Shown: positions 1-8,982 of the stretch, one piece after another
Position numbering within the stretch: position 1 is the first letter of the stretch
Layout of the letters: each line of letters opens with the position of its first letter
Assembly: GCF_013359905.1 (NCBI RefSeq)
Contig: NZ_JABMCC010000112.1
Span: forward strand, 372,001-436,000
Direction of reading: 5' to 3'
DNA length: 64,000 bases
Source: Paenibacillus taichungensis
Lineage (GTDB): Bacteria > Bacillota > Bacilli > Paenibacillales > Paenibacillaceae
The notes under the pieces: generated by a model
What the model saw: the letters and a program-made list of their open reading frames with translations, nothing else
The model's database searches: none
Told to the model about the DNA's origin: nothing
Made by a program: the position numbers and the translations under genes

Positions 1-684
1 CAGGCGGTCATTTTTGACATGGATGGCGTACTGATTGACAGCGAACCGATTTATTTCGAGATTGAACGTAGCTCTTTTGCCCATTTTGGCGCAAAAATGA
101 CGGAGGAAGAACATCACACCTATGTTGGAGTCACGCTGGAATCGATGTGGCGGCAAGTATTGGACAAGCACCAGTTAACAGCTACCGTGGAAGAAGCCCT
201 CGCATACCATCAACATAATGTGATGCAGACGATGCTGGCTCACCCCAAGCTGACAGCCATGCCTTCCGTTGAACGCTGGTTAAGCTGGCTGCATGAGCAG
301 CACATTCCGATAGCCGTTGCTTCTTCATCTCCACGTGCACTGATCGACCTGATCATGGACAAGACCGGACTTGGAAAATACTTTGAGGTCCGAATGACAG
401 GTGAGGAAGTCACGAACGGCAAACCAGCTCCGGATATTTTCCTGACTACAGCCGAGATGATTGGAGCATCCCCATCGAACTGTCTTGTCATTGAGGATTC
501 GCGCAATGGTGTTCAGGCCGCCAAAAGTGCAGGTATGCGCTGCATCGGATACCGCAATCCGGGATCAGGTGACCAGGACTTATCCAAAGCCGATTTTCAG
601 ATTTCCAGTTACGATGAGTTATGGACGCTGAAAGATACACTTCCGTTGGAAGGCCGATCGCCAAGCTTGTCGGAAATAAACTAA
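1..684 (+). CDS. HAD-superfamily phosphatase / beta-phosphoglucomutase-like, 5' truncated by window edge
   Basis: The frame is open from base 1 and reads QAVIFDMDGV, which is HAD motif I with nucleophile and acid Asp (DMDGV). The true start therefore lies just left of the window. A Ser/Thr-rich motif II (VASSS, about residue 100), a Lys motif III (NGKPAPD) and motif IV (VIEDSRNG) follow in the expected order. The helical cap between motifs I and II is the type seen in subfamily IA enzymes that act on sugar phosphates. The substrate cannot be told from sequence. A strong terminator follows directly. The family assignment is secure; the exact substrate is open. Confidence 0.88.
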   Translation, partial: QAVIFDMDGVLIDSEPIYFEIERSSFAHFGAKMTEEEHHTYVGVTLESMWRQVLDKHQLTATVEEALAYHQHNVMQTMLAHPKLTAMPSVERWLSWLHEQHIPIAVASSSPRALIDLIMDKTGLGKYFEVRMTGEEVTNGKPAPDIFLTTAEMIGASPSNCLVIEDSRNGVQAAKSAGMRCIGYRNPGSGDQDLSKADFQISSYDELWTLKDTLPLEGRSPSLSEIN

Positions 685-699
685 GACGAAAATAAACAA

Positions 700-744
700 C
701 CCAAATGGCTTCAATTCCTTGGAATTGGAGCCATTTGGGTTTTG
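700..744 (+). terminator. Rho-independent terminator after the HAD gene
   Basis: An almost perfect inverted repeat, with arms of about 19 bp beginning CCCAAATGGC and ending GCCATTTGGG, is followed by TTTTG. It sits 15 bases after the HAD stop codon. Confidence 0.9.
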
Positions 745-786
745 CTTGCTGCAAATTTAACGCGATAACACAAACTCGAATATCGT

Positions 787-969
787 CTAGACCGAAATAT
801 CCAGACTTCCACCCAGATTGGGATGAGGAGCCGGAACCGACTTTAACATTTCTGTTAGTTGTTGACCTTGCTGCTCTGCCATGTCTTTCGACATTGACAT
901 GACTTGCAAACTCGCCGACTGTGACACTGAGACTTGACTCATAGCCATTGATAATGCTGCAATATCCAT
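787..969 (-). CDS. YjfB-family putative motility protein, 60 aa
   Basis: This 60-residue protein starts MDIAALSMAMSQ and is rich in Ser, Gln and Met. It ends with a Pro/His/Asn/Leu/Gly tail. Its length and the repeated small-residue amphipathic N-terminal half match the YjfB family of small Bacillales proteins annotated as putative motility proteins. The start at 969 is chosen because AAAGGAG lies 8 bases upstream; a longer in-frame reading back to 1062 has no ribosome-binding site. No function has been proven for the family as far as I know. Confidence 0.8.
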   Translation of the reverse strand: MDIAALSMAMSQVSVSQSASLQVMSMSKDMAEQQGQQLTEMLKSVPAPHPNLGGSLDISV

Positions 970-1162
970 GTTCTGCACTCCTTTCGTTTTCTGGTCAATA
1001 GGCATACCTATTTTATATCGGTCAGATAGGAGGAAATATGTAATTCTCTCCTTCATATTCAAAAGCTTAATATTCGGCTTCCCCCAATTCTTGCAAAGAT
1101 GCTATAGCAAAACAAAACATCTACTAATACGTATATGTTAAAATCATGAAGGAGGGTTGCTT

Positions 1163-1261
1163 ATGAACGGGAGAAAATTTGTTATACTTTTTTCAGTCAT
1201 CGCTGGACTTTGCATCGGGTTATTTGGTGGATTTGTCTACTGGGCTTTGTCCGGAGTCTAG
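1163..1261 (+). CDS. Small single-pass membrane protein, 32 aa
   Basis: The frame starts MNGRKFVILFSVIAG and continues as one hydrophobic helix with glycine-rich spacing before ending ...ALSGV. A canonical AAGGAGG lies 7 bases before the ATG. The positive residues (R4, K5) precede the helix, so the N-terminus is probably inside. It stands alone between convergent minus-strand genes. I do not recognise a family. The strong ribosome-binding site and clean transmembrane pattern support a real gene; function is unknown. Confidence 0.65.
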   Translation: MNGRKFVILFSVIAGLCIGLFGGFVYWALSGV

Positions 1262-1283
1262 AACATTTCTATGAAAAGAGTTC

Positions 1284-1544
1284 CTAACCTAAGTACTTCA
1301 ATACCCCATCTGTTTCCTTGGCTCTCAGGGTGACTTTGGCTAATAACTGTTCCGGTTGCTGAAAATCCTCTTTGATCTCTTCCATCAATTCCTTTACCAT
1401 CTCTTCCAGTTGCGCTAATGTTGTTTCTTTAGGTAAAATACGAGTTCTTGCGATCTCATGTTTACGAAAAGAATCATCATACGATGGTACTGTTTCCTGA
1501 CCGAATGCACTAATTTCCAGCTCAACTTTTATTCCTTCCGACAT
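1284..1544 (-). CDS. Hypothetical protein, 86 aa
   Basis: This small acidic protein starts MSEGIKVELEISAFG and contains a Glu/Lys-rich helical centre (LEEMVKELMEEIKEDF). ATG at 1544 is preferred over the in-frame GTG at 1553 because GAGGTG sits 6 bases before the ATG. It ends 22 bases from the small membrane gene on the opposite strand. No family is recognised. The Shine-Dalgarno site and codon pattern support expression. Confidence 0.65.
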   Translation of the reverse strand: MSEGIKVELEISAFGQETVPSYDDSFRKHEIARTRILPKETTLAQLEEMVKELMEEIKEDFQQPEQLLAKVTLRAKETDGVLKYLG

Positions 1545-1575
1545 TGGTTTCACCTCTTTACTCGTTTAAGGTTGA

Positions 1576-2436
1576 TTAGGACTCAATCAATCCATATTTC
1601 ACAAAACTGTGGAACAAGCCATCTTCTTCAATAGTTCCAGTTATATCATCTGCAATGGCTTTGAGACCCGGCTTGGCATTACCCATCGCAATCCCTACAG
1701 CACAATACTCCAGCATCTCCGCATCATTCATGCCGTCCCCAATGGCGAGTGTATCTTCACGTGACATACCCAGATGCTCCAATAAATCTGCAATAGCAAT
1801 GGCTTTATGAATGCCCAGGATCATCAGTTCACCGCTTCCTTCACCAAAGATAGGTACCGTGCACTGGATGACTTCGAATTTGCCTTCAAACTCCTGCTTG
1901 ATTCGATCGAACGGAATCGTAGAGCTTTCCAGAAAACAAACCTTATTTACGTCGTCCTTGTATAAATCGGCTTCACCATACGTCAGACCAGCAATAAACG
2001 GATGTGGCTTTTGTTCTTTTTTCGCTCTGGCATCGGGATCATTCTCTATATCACCATAGATGCGACGTTCCAGATGAGATTGAAGATTGGAGCTGGCGTA
2101 CAAGGCCGAATTAGATTCGAGGTAGAAGTCAATCTGGTGTTCATTGAAAAAATCGACCATATGCCGTACATCTTCTGCCGTTACCCTTTTGTGATACAGC
2201 ACATCTTGACCGAACTCAACATAGCCACCGCCGGCACCGATCAGACCGTCAAATCCTACTTCCCATATAGAATCGTAGATTTCCGCCTTGGATCGTCCTG
2301 TACATAAATAGAGCAGATGTCCATTTTCACGTGCCTGTTTGCACGCCTGTTGTGCGGACACCGGAATGTTGCCCTCATCATCTACCAATGTGCCATCAAT
2401 ATCTATAAAAACAATTTTTCGATTCGTTGTACTCAT
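1576..2436 (-). CDS. Cof-type HAD-IIB family hydrolase
   Basis: At 286 aa this matches the usual length of Cof-like phosphatases. Motif I is FIDIDGTLVDD near the N-terminus, motif II is LCTGRS at about residue 45, and motif IV is AIGDGMNDAEML near residue 235, followed by GIAMGNA. The large central alpha/beta cap is type IIB. Such enzymes hydrolyse sugar phosphates, flavin or pyridoxal phosphates; the substrate cannot be read here. A G-rich ribosome-binding site precedes the ATG. Confidence 0.9.
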   Translation of the reverse strand: MSTTNRKIVFIDIDGTLVDDEGNIPVSAQQACKQARENGHLLYLCTGRSKAEIYDSIWEVGFDGLIGAGGGYVEFGQDVLYHKRVTAEDVRHMVDFFNEHQIDFYLESNSALYASSNLQSHLERRIYGDIENDPDARAKKEQKPHPFIAGLTYGEADLYKDDVNKVCFLESSTIPFDRIKQEFEGKFEVIQCTVPIFGEGSGELMILGIHKAIAIADLLEHLGMSREDTLAIGDGMNDAEMLEYCAVGIAMGNAKPGLKAIADDITGTIEEDGLFHSFVKYGLIES

Positions 2437-2618
2437 CTGCGTTTGCCCCCATCATGTATCTTGCCTGCGTTAAAGTATTCATTCTATTCCAGATACCTAT
2501 TTCACTATACTTCCCCAGTCTAATTGTGAGGCTGAGTCAAAAAACATCTCCATAGGCTGATCCCTTTGCTTGCTCCCAAATTCGAGCCTGTATTAACACA
2601 AATTAGCATTTAAAATGG

Positions 2619-3149
2619 TCATTTACTTGCCAATTTGTCCATATGCACCGTCTGCCAATCATCGTCCTGTTCCACAACAACCACATATCCCTGACGTTTC
2701 CAGAAATCCACGGCTCCAGGTAAAAAGCGATGTGTATGCAAATACAACGTTGTGTAGTGCAGCTCCGCCACCACTTTCTCCAGTTCTCTTACGAGGAGTG
2801 AACCAATACCGTATCTGCGATATTTAGGATCCACATAACATTTCACAATTTCGGCGGCAGACTGCTCAGGATATCGTCCTTTCACAACTTCGATACGCCC
2901 ATCATAAGGCAGGATGCCAATGGAACCCACAATCTCTTCTTCTTCGGTGACAGCAACCAGAAATACAGCATCGGCTGAATCCAGATAATGTTCTTTGAAT
3001 TGCTCCAGATCTACAGGTAACTCCTTATGATCCAGCTTTGGAAATACTTCTTTGCGGACACGCATGGCAAAATCAATTGCATCATTGATTTGGTGCTCTT
3101 GAATAGCTATCACTTTCGGTACGGCCTGAAGCTGTGTCACAAAATCCAC
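2619..3149 (-). CDS. GNAT family N-acetyltransferase
   Basis: The protein has the GNAT core: a beta-strand pair with VGSIGILPY, then CYVDPKYRRYGIGSLL, the acetyl-CoA pyrophosphate loop (RRYGIG), and a C-terminal YLHTH...FWKRQGYV segment. The acceptor substrate is unknown. The open frame begins at a TTG at 3200 directly after a stop codon. GTG at 3149 is preferred because AAGGA lies 8 bases upstream, giving 176 aa. The gene is divergent from the subtilase gene. Confidence 0.82.
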   Translation of the reverse strand: MDFVTQLQAVPKVIAIQEHQINDAIDFAMRVRKEVFPKLDHKELPVDLEQFKEHYLDSADAVFLVAVTEEEEIVGSIGILPYDGRIEVVKGRYPEQSAAEIVKCYVDPKYRRYGIGSLLVRELEKVVAELHYTTLYLHTHRFLPGAVDFWKRQGYVVVVEQDDDWQTVHMDKLASK

Positions 3150-3359
3150 ATTCCTTATCCTTAGATTCGAGCCCGTTTTCAGCTCCGTATACGAACCCAA
3201 CTAACCGCAAGTTCGCTCTCTGCTTACAATTCTACCGAAATAAGCTCTTCCTATCAATCTATCTAAACGACTAACCAAAATAGAAGAAAGCCCGCGCGAT
3301 TTGATAGGGATCGCATACGATAAGGCGTGTCATCAATCAACTTCGAGGGGGAAGAACAT

Positions 3360-4520
3360 ATGTGGTTATCGCTTGGAATCTCTGCTGCAGCACTACTGAC
3401 AATTGGGTTCATCTATCGTTATGTGGAAGATAAACTTGCAACCAAAAAGTTTCATCCCCACGCACCCAAGCAGCTGTTAATCAAGTTCAAGGAAGGTACG
3501 ACAGCCGACGAGATGTACACTCTGCATAAAAAAGCAAAATGCAACGTAGCCGAAACGTATGAAGATCTGGGCTGGTATCGCATTGAATCAAGAAAGAAAA
3601 TGCAGCGTATGTTAAAGCACTACAAGGACCATGTGCTCATCGAGCATGTTGAACCGAACTACTACCTTCAGGCATCGTTTACGCCAAATGACCCGTTTTT
3701 TCCTTACCAATACAACCTGCCAAAAATCAATGCTCCCGCTGCCTGGGATATTTCCCAGAGTAACAGCTCGGTCAAAATCGCGATCATTGACACTGGCGTG
3801 CAGTTAAACCACCCTGAGCTTGCTGGCAAGATCCTTCCCGGATACGATTACATTGATTATGATAATATTCCCGAAGATGGTAATGGGCACGGCACTCATG
3901 TAGCTGGAATTGCAGCTTCGATAACCAATAACGGAGTTGGCATTGCTGGTGTGGCACCGCTCGCTTCGATTGTCCCGCTACGTGTATTGGATAACAATGG
4001 ACAAGGTACAACGGGTAACGTCGGAAACGGACTTGTTTACGCGGCCAACAACGGTATTCAAGTCGTTAACCTGAGTCTTGGTGGGCCAACGGGAGAAGCT
4101 TTTCTTCAGGCTGCCGTGCAGTATGCATGGGATCGGGGTGCTGTCATCATCGCGGCAGCAGGTAATGATAATACTTCGTATCCGATTGTACCTGCCTCTT
4201 ATCCAAACGTCATTGCGGTAGCTTCAACCAATCCTTCCGACCTCAAATCCAATTTTTCAAACTATGGATCGTGGGTTGATATGGCTGCACCAGGTGATAC
4301 CATTCTGTCCACATACCTGGGTGGCTCCTATGCCTATCTAAGCGGAACGTCCATGGCGGCTCCCCATGTAGCGGGAGTGGCTGCATTACTCGCTGCACGC
4401 GGGAAAACTAATGCGCAGATTCGTGATGCCCTATGCTTCGCATCCGATCCCGTATCCGGCTCTGGTGTGTACTGGACGTATGGGAGACTGAATGCCTATC
4501 AGAGTCTGCAAGTGCCATAA
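3360..4520 (+). CDS. Secreted or membrane-anchored subtilisin-like serine protease (S8)
   Basis: A hydrophobic N-terminal segment (residues 2-20) acts as signal peptide or anchor. A propeptide-like domain follows (KQLLIKFKEG to EHVEPNYYLQ, about residues 37-110), then a subtilase domain. The catalytic triad is visible: Asp144 in AIIDTGV, His177 in GHGTHVAG and Ser331 in SGTSMAAPHVAG, with oxyanion Asn in AAAGND. ATG at 3360 is chosen because GAGGGGGA precedes it by 7 bases; a GTG at 3327 lacks one. It is probably an extracellular protease. The specific substrate is not deducible. Confidence 0.93.
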   Translation: MWLSLGISAAALLTIGFIYRYVEDKLATKKFHPHAPKQLLIKFKEGTTADEMYTLHKKAKCNVAETYEDLGWYRIESRKKMQRMLKHYKDHVLIEHVEPNYYLQASFTPNDPFFPYQYNLPKINAPAAWDISQSNSSVKIAIIDTGVQLNHPELAGKILPGYDYIDYDNIPEDGNGHGTHVAGIAASITNNGVGIAGVAPLASIVPLRVLDNNGQGTTGNVGNGLVYAANNGIQVVNLSLGGPTGEAFLQAAVQYAWDRGAVIIAAAGNDNTSYPIVPASYPNVIAVASTNPSDLKSNFSNYGSWVDMAAPGDTILSTYLGGSYAYLSGTSMAAPHVAGVAALLAARGKTNAQIRDALCFASDPVSGSGVYWTYGRLNAYQSLQVP

Positions 4521-4590
4521 CACAATTACATTCACTCATAATGGCATGGATCATCGCCATTTCCATTTCTCACGAATAAAAAAATCAAAA

Positions 4591-4624
4591 AAACCATGGG
4601 GCTTCTATCGAAGCTCCATGGTTT
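4591..4624. terminator. Bidirectional terminator between subtilase and RidA genes
   Basis: Inverted repeat AAACCATGGGGCTTC / GAAGCTCCATGGTTT with a 4-base loop. A-tract on the left and T-rich run on the right suit both convergent genes. Confidence 0.85.
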
Positions 4625-4640
4625 AATAATTTTACTATTT

Positions 4641-5039
4641 CTACACTTTTGCTGCCCATATTTCGATTTCAATTTTAATTTCGGGTAAACCCAACTCCGT
4701 AATATATCCAATTGTCATCGCAGGATATTCATGACTGAATAATTGTCCCCACTCAGCGTATAAGAAATCCCAATCGATTTTCTCCGTCGCCCATACGTTG
4801 ACTTTGATAATATGTTCAGCATCTAAATGCTCGGATTCGAGCACTGTTTTAATATTATTGAATGTATTCGTGACTTGCTCATTCAGACTGTCTGGAAAGT
4901 GTCCGCTACGATCTGCTCCAATTTGACCCGATGTCACAAACAACTCTGCATTCCTTGGAATTCTTGTAATATGCGTATACTGTCCTACAGGAGCTGGCAT
5001 ATTAGCTGGATTTTTTCTAGTAATTTTGTCGGTTTTCAT
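4641..5039 (-). CDS. RidA / YjgF family protein
   Basis: The 132-aa protein carries the RidA family pattern: FVTSGQIGAD in the first third, a helix with TFNNIKTVLES, then VNVWATEKIDWDFL and the C-terminal PAMTIGYITELGLPEIKIEI. The family deaminates reactive enamine/imine intermediates, although many members are uncharacterised; the active-site Arg of true RidA (in the RxxV..L motif) is not obvious here. ATG at 5039 has GAGGT 7 bases upstream. The frame is open further upstream but that segment has no family similarity. Confidence 0.83.
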   Translation of the reverse strand: MKTDKITRKNPANMPAPVGQYTHITRIPRNAELFVTSGQIGADRSGHFPDSLNEQVTNTFNNIKTVLESEHLDAEHIIKVNVWATEKIDWDFLYAEWGQLFSHEYPAMTIGYITELGLPEIKIEIEIWAAKV

Positions 5040-5128
5040 GTTGATTACCTCGTCATTCTTAAGATTTTTTCTGCGATATTCCCTAGTTTTCTTCCTAATT
5101 TGGGCACACTTCTCCCTTGGAATAGATT

Positions 5129-5194
5129 CTAGAAAAAGACAGCAGTGGAGTATCCATATCCCGGAGATATAAACGCAAGTGATTTTTTCTTCAT
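5129..5194 (-). CDS. Possible 21-aa leader peptide or gene remnant
   Basis: An unusually strong Shine-Dalgarno sequence (AGGGAGGAG) precedes an ATG that opens a 21-codon frame starting MKKKSLAFISPG and ending in TAG. It lies about 90 bases upstream of ridA on the same strand. It could be a leader peptide or the surviving start of a lost gene. Nothing in the peptide indicates a function. Confidence 0.35.
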   Translation of the reverse strand: MKKKSLAFISPGYGYSTAVFF

Positions 5195-5288
5195 GATTGG
5201 ATGCTCCTCCCTTCTTAAGTGACAAGATTCTCTTGATCTTTTCATTATATATGAAACAAATCATGAGTCAAATTCATCATTCATAAGT

Positions 5289-5322
5289 AAAGAGCAATCC
5301 CGTGTCAACGAGACTGCTCTTT
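5289..5322 (-). terminator. Terminator of beta-glucoside module 1
   Basis: A stem with outer arms AAAGAGCA / TGCTCTTT extends inwards with wobble pairs to about 14 bp, 28 bases after the bglH stop codon. Confidence 0.75.
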
Positions 5323-5350
5323 GTGTATACGTAAGGGACTACACCTGGAG

Positions 5351-6793
5351 TTAAAAATATTGCGCCCCATTATTGGCAATAACCTCTTTGTACCAATGGA
5401 AACTTTTCTTTTTCACTCTGCGAAGTGTGCCGCTTCCGTCATTGTTCCGGTCTACATAAATGTAACCGTACCGTTTCTTCATCTCCCCAGTACCTGCGCT
5501 GACCAGATCAATCGGTCCCCAGCTCGTGTAACCCAGAAGCTCAACCCCGTCCTGAATGGCTTCAGCCATCTCGGCAAAATGACGATTCAGATAATCAATA
5601 CGGTAATCGTCTTCAACGGTGTCATTGTCGAGCAACACATCCGTTGCACCAAGTCCATTTTCCACAATAAACAATGGTTTGCCATAGCGGTCATACAGCT
5701 GGTTACAGGTAATTCGAAGACCTTTCGGATCAATCGTCCAGCCCCATTCGGAAGCTTGAAGATACGGATTCTTCACTGAGCCAAACACATTGCCTTCGGT
5801 CGAATCCTTCAAAATCTCCGGATCGGTACTTGTACAGCGGCTGGCGTAATAACTGAATCCGATATAGTCAACTGTATTCTGCATGAGAATATCTGCATCT
5901 TCCGGCTGCATATTAATCACGATCTCATGTTCTCTGAAGAAACGCTTCGTATACCCAGGATACGCTCCTTTGGACTGAACATCGATAAAGAAGAACGACT
6001 CCCGATCCTGCTCCATGGCTTTCCATACATCATCTGGATTGGAAGTGTACGGATAAACCATGCCTGCTGCCAGCATGCAACCAATCTGTGCACCTGGAAT
6101 GATCTCGTGACAGGCTTTCACAGCCAAAGCACTAGCAACCAATTCATGATGCGCTGCCTGATAGAGAACCTGCTCTTTATTCTCACCTTCCTGAAGAACA
6201 ATACCCGCTCCAATGTACGGAAGATGCAGCAGCATATTGATTTCATTAAACGTCATCCAATATTTGACCTTGTCCTTGTAACGATCGAACAATGTTTTTG
6301 TATAAGTCTCAAAGAAACCAATCATCTTACGGTTCTTCCATCCGCCATACGTTTCGACCAGATGTACAGGGACATCAAAGTGACAGATTGTGACCACAGG
6401 CTCAATATTATATTTCAACAATTCGTCGAAGACATCATCGTAAAACTGCAATCCCGCCTCGTTCGGCTCAGCGTCATCGCCATTAGGGAAAATCCGCGCC
6501 CAGGCTACAGAGAGCCTCAAGCACTTGAATCCCATTTCCGCAAATAGTGCGATATCTTCTTTGTATCGATGATAAAAATCAATCGCTTCATGCGAAGGAT
6601 AAAACTCTCCATCTTTGGGCTCATATGAATCGAGATTTCCCAAAGCAATAGGGAAGCGATTAGCCCCCGTGGGAATCAGGTCAACCGTAGTTAACCCTTT
6701 GCCACCTTCAAGATAAGCTCCCTCAAGCTGGTTCGCTGCCGTTGCTCCTCCCCAGAGAAATTTCTCCGGGAAGGCTGTTAATTTTTCATACAT
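5351..6793 (-). CDS. bglH: 6-phospho-beta-glucosidase (GH1), module 1
   Basis: A 480-aa GH1 enzyme starting with FPEKFLWGGATAANQLEGA. The acid/base Glu184 lies in TFNEIN and the nucleophile Glu378 in IVENGLG. The C-terminal loop ending KKRYGYIYVD, with Ser and Lys/Tyr positions, is the phosphate-binding signature that separates phospho-glucosidases from plain glucosidases. It cleaves phosphorylated beta-glucosides delivered by the adjacent PTS permease, 34 bases upstream in the same operon. A second full copy lies at 18629-20092. Whether it prefers salicin-, arbutin- or cellobiose-phosphate cannot be read. Confidence 0.94.
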   Translation of the reverse strand: MYEKLTAFPEKFLWGGATAANQLEGAYLEGGKGLTTVDLIPTGANRFPIALGNLDSYEPKDGEFYPSHEAIDFYHRYKEDIALFAEMGFKCLRLSVAWARIFPNGDDAEPNEAGLQFYDDVFDELLKYNIEPVVTICHFDVPVHLVETYGGWKNRKMIGFFETYTKTLFDRYKDKVKYWMTFNEINMLLHLPYIGAGIVLQEGENKEQVLYQAAHHELVASALAVKACHEIIPGAQIGCMLAAGMVYPYTSNPDDVWKAMEQDRESFFFIDVQSKGAYPGYTKRFFREHEIVINMQPEDADILMQNTVDYIGFSYYASRCTSTDPEILKDSTEGNVFGSVKNPYLQASEWGWTIDPKGLRITCNQLYDRYGKPLFIVENGLGATDVLLDNDTVEDDYRIDYLNRHFAEMAEAIQDGVELLGYTSWGPIDLVSAGTGEMKKRYGYIYVDRNNDGSGTLRRVKKKSFHWYKEVIANNGAQYF

Positions 6794-6827
6794 TCACGTC
6801 TACCTCCTATCCATAATGAACGTTCAC

Positions 6828-8738
6828 TTAACCGAGCACTGTGAGCAATTTGTCTTTCTCTTTCACAGATGCATCCTTCGTGCCTACTACATCCAGATAA
6901 TTGGACGTGTTCGTAATAATAATCGGTGTAACTGTCTCATATCCGGCATCCTTGATCGCTTGCAGATCAAATTCCATGATCAGATCGCCCACATTAACGC
7001 GGTCGCCATCTTTTACATGAGCTGTGAAATGCTGACCTTTCAATTGCACCGTATCCTGTCCGATATGAATCAGCATCTCAACACCCTCATCAGTGACAAG
7101 TCCAATGGCATGTTTGGTGCGATATACCGTTTGTACGACACCCGTGATTGGAGATACGACTCTGCCACTGGTTGGACGAATCGCAATCCCTTTACCCATA
7201 TGCTCTCCTGCAAAGGTAACATCATTGATCTCTTTCAGTTCAACCACTTCACCAGCCATTGGGCTGAAAATTTCATATCTGTTGTTCGGGTTTGGATCAA
7301 GTACAGGTGTTGGCGCTGGAACTGCATCTGCCTTGTCTTTGAAACCAACAACATACGTAAGGACAAAACCAAGGATGAATGCAACCGCTGTAGCTACAAG
7401 AGCCATGTAGAATCCGGAATCAACGCCTGTTTTAGAGTTGATGAAGGTCGGATAGCCGAATACGCCAAGTCCGCCAAACATGTACATTTTCGATCCGAAT
7501 AACCCTAGAATTCCGCCTCCAATACCACCTGCGATACAACTCATGATAAATGGTTTTTTCAGTGGAAGTGTCACACCATAGATGGCTGGCTCAGTTACAC
7601 CAAAGATCCCCGAGATGAAAGCTGGAATACTTAATGATTTCAATTTGGCATTCTTGGTTTTTAACATAACAGCAAGTACCGCACCAATTTGGGCAAAGGA
7701 AGCAGCGAAAGACATTGCAACCACTGGGTCAGCTCCGGACGTACTCAGGTTAAGAAGCATAACTGGTACGAGTCCCCAGTGAAGACCAAACAATACAAAC
7801 ACTTGCCACAAACCACCAATGACCAAACCTGTAACGAGTGGGCTTAATTCATAGATGCCTGTTGCTCCTGCACCAATCAATTGACCTGCCCATGTGGATA
7901 TTGGACCAATTACAAGGAATGTTGCAGGAACGATAACCAGCAGTGTGAAGAATGGAACCAGGAACGTACTAACCACTTTAGGAATAACATTTTTGAAGAA
8001 TTTCTCTATTTTCACTGCAAAGAATGTAGCGATAATGATCGGAATAACCGATGATGAATAATTCATCAGGATTACAGGAATGCCCAAGAACGTAATGTGA
8101 ATTGGTGATTCAAATAATGTACCTGCAAACAACGTATACAGTGGATCACCCGCAGTCAAACCGGACAGCGTAGGATATACGAGTGTAGCTCCGATCGCCA
8201 TACCGAGGAACGGTGAACCGCCAAATTTTTTGATGGCCGTATAACCAAGGAATACCGGGAAGAAGTAGAACAGACAATCGCCCGTTGCATTCAGCAGATG
8301 GTACGTACCTGATGTGTCCGCTATCCATCCGAAGGATAAAAACATGGCTGTAAAACCTTTGATCATCCCTGTTGCAGCCAGTAAGCCAAGCAGCGGCGTG
8401 AAGACACCAGAGATCATATCAATAAAACGACCGAACAAACTACCCTTGTTACCAGAACTATCCTGATCTTCAGGAACCTGTCCCTCAGCAGGCAGATTAC
8501 CTGCCTTTACAACAGCTTTATATACATCCGGCACTTCATTGCCGATTACGACCTGATACTGTCCACCACTCTGCATGACGGTAATGACACCTGGCAGATT
8601 TTTAAGCTCTTCCGTTTTAGCAACGCTTTCATCTTTAAGTTTAAAGCGTAATCTCGTTACGCAATGGAATACACTGTTTACGTTTTTAGCTCCGCCTACA
8701 CCAGACAAGATGTCTTTGGCCAGTTGATCGTAGTTCAT
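6828..8738 (-). CDS. bglP: PTS beta-glucoside transporter EIIBCA, module 1
   Basis: A 636-aa fused permease. The EIIB domain (about 1-85) has phosphorylated Cys26 in FHCVTRLRFKL. The membrane EIIC domain (about 105-450) has the glucoside-family segments GVTEPAIYGV and repeated hydrophobic helices. The EIIA domain (about 490-636) has phospho-accepting His558 in MLIHIGQDTV. It imports and phosphorylates beta-glucosides with phosphate from HPr. EIIB and EIIA residues are intact. It is preceded by an untranslated leader of about 300 bases with two RAT-like sites and a terminator, so synthesis is probably controlled by antitermination. Confidence 0.95.
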   Translation of the reverse strand: MNYDQLAKDILSGVGGAKNVNSVFHCVTRLRFKLKDESVAKTEELKNLPGVITVMQSGGQYQVVIGNEVPDVYKAVVKAGNLPAEGQVPEDQDSSGNKGSLFGRFIDMISGVFTPLLGLLAATGMIKGFTAMFLSFGWIADTSGTYHLLNATGDCLFYFFPVFLGYTAIKKFGGSPFLGMAIGATLVYPTLSGLTAGDPLYTLFAGTLFESPIHITFLGIPVILMNYSSSVIPIIIATFFAVKIEKFFKNVIPKVVSTFLVPFFTLLVIVPATFLVIGPISTWAGQLIGAGATGIYELSPLVTGLVIGGLWQVFVLFGLHWGLVPVMLLNLSTSGADPVVAMSFAASFAQIGAVLAVMLKTKNAKLKSLSIPAFISGIFGVTEPAIYGVTLPLKKPFIMSCIAGGIGGGILGLFGSKMYMFGGLGVFGYPTFINSKTGVDSGFYMALVATAVAFILGFVLTYVVGFKDKADAVPAPTPVLDPNPNNRYEIFSPMAGEVVELKEINDVTFAGEHMGKGIAIRPTSGRVVSPITGVVQTVYRTKHAIGLVTDEGVEMLIHIGQDTVQLKGQHFTAHVKDGDRVNVGDLIMEFDLQAIKDAGYETVTPIIITNTSNYLDVVGTKDASVKEKDKLLTVLG

Positions 8739-8786
8739 AGTAATTCTCCCTCTCTAAGTAGACTCCCGATGCTTGTGAAACAAAGA

Positions 8787-8863
8787 AAACCTGAACTACT
8801 GAACATACACAACGCACCGGAAAATCCGGAAACAAGTCGTGATATTCAGCAATTCAGGTTTTG
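8787..8863 (-). terminator. Attenuator terminator in the bglP (module 1) leader
   Basis: On the minus strand a long imperfect stem has outer arms AAAACCTGAA / TTCAGGTTTT, extended by CTGAA / TTCAG, with a small CCGG hairpin in the loop. It ends in TTTTCTTTG, 49 bases before the bglP start. The 5' arm overlaps the end of the RAT-like element at 8857-8882, the classic arrangement for PRD antiterminator control. Confidence 0.8.
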
Positions 8864-8882
8864 CCCTTAACGGTTGCAACCC
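8857..8882 (-). promoter_or_regulatory. Second RAT-like antiterminator site overlapping the bglP terminator
   Basis: Read on the minus strand this begins GGGTTGCAAC and ends GGCAAAACC. The two conserved halves match the RAT pattern (GG-TTGTTAC ... GGCAAAACC), but the middle is three bases shorter than in the three other sites of this window. Its 3' end is shared with the 5' arm of the terminator. Confidence 0.6.
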
Positions 8883-8982
8883 TGTAAGGCTGTACACAGC
8901 GATATTCAGTTGTAGCATTAACAACTTCATCTTAAAGTAAGTTGCAACCCATCTTTACGGACCCAAAGTGGTCGGAAGTATC

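Noticed and set aside
4641..5264. A longer ridA with a 75-residue N-terminal extension
   Set aside because: The extension has no family similarity and the ATG at 5039 has its own ribosome-binding site.
8872..8950. Repeated GTTGCAACCC motifs in the bglP leader, looking like a short direct repeat or CRISPR-like spacing
   Set aside because: Only two copies; one belongs to the RAT-like element. No spacer regularity.
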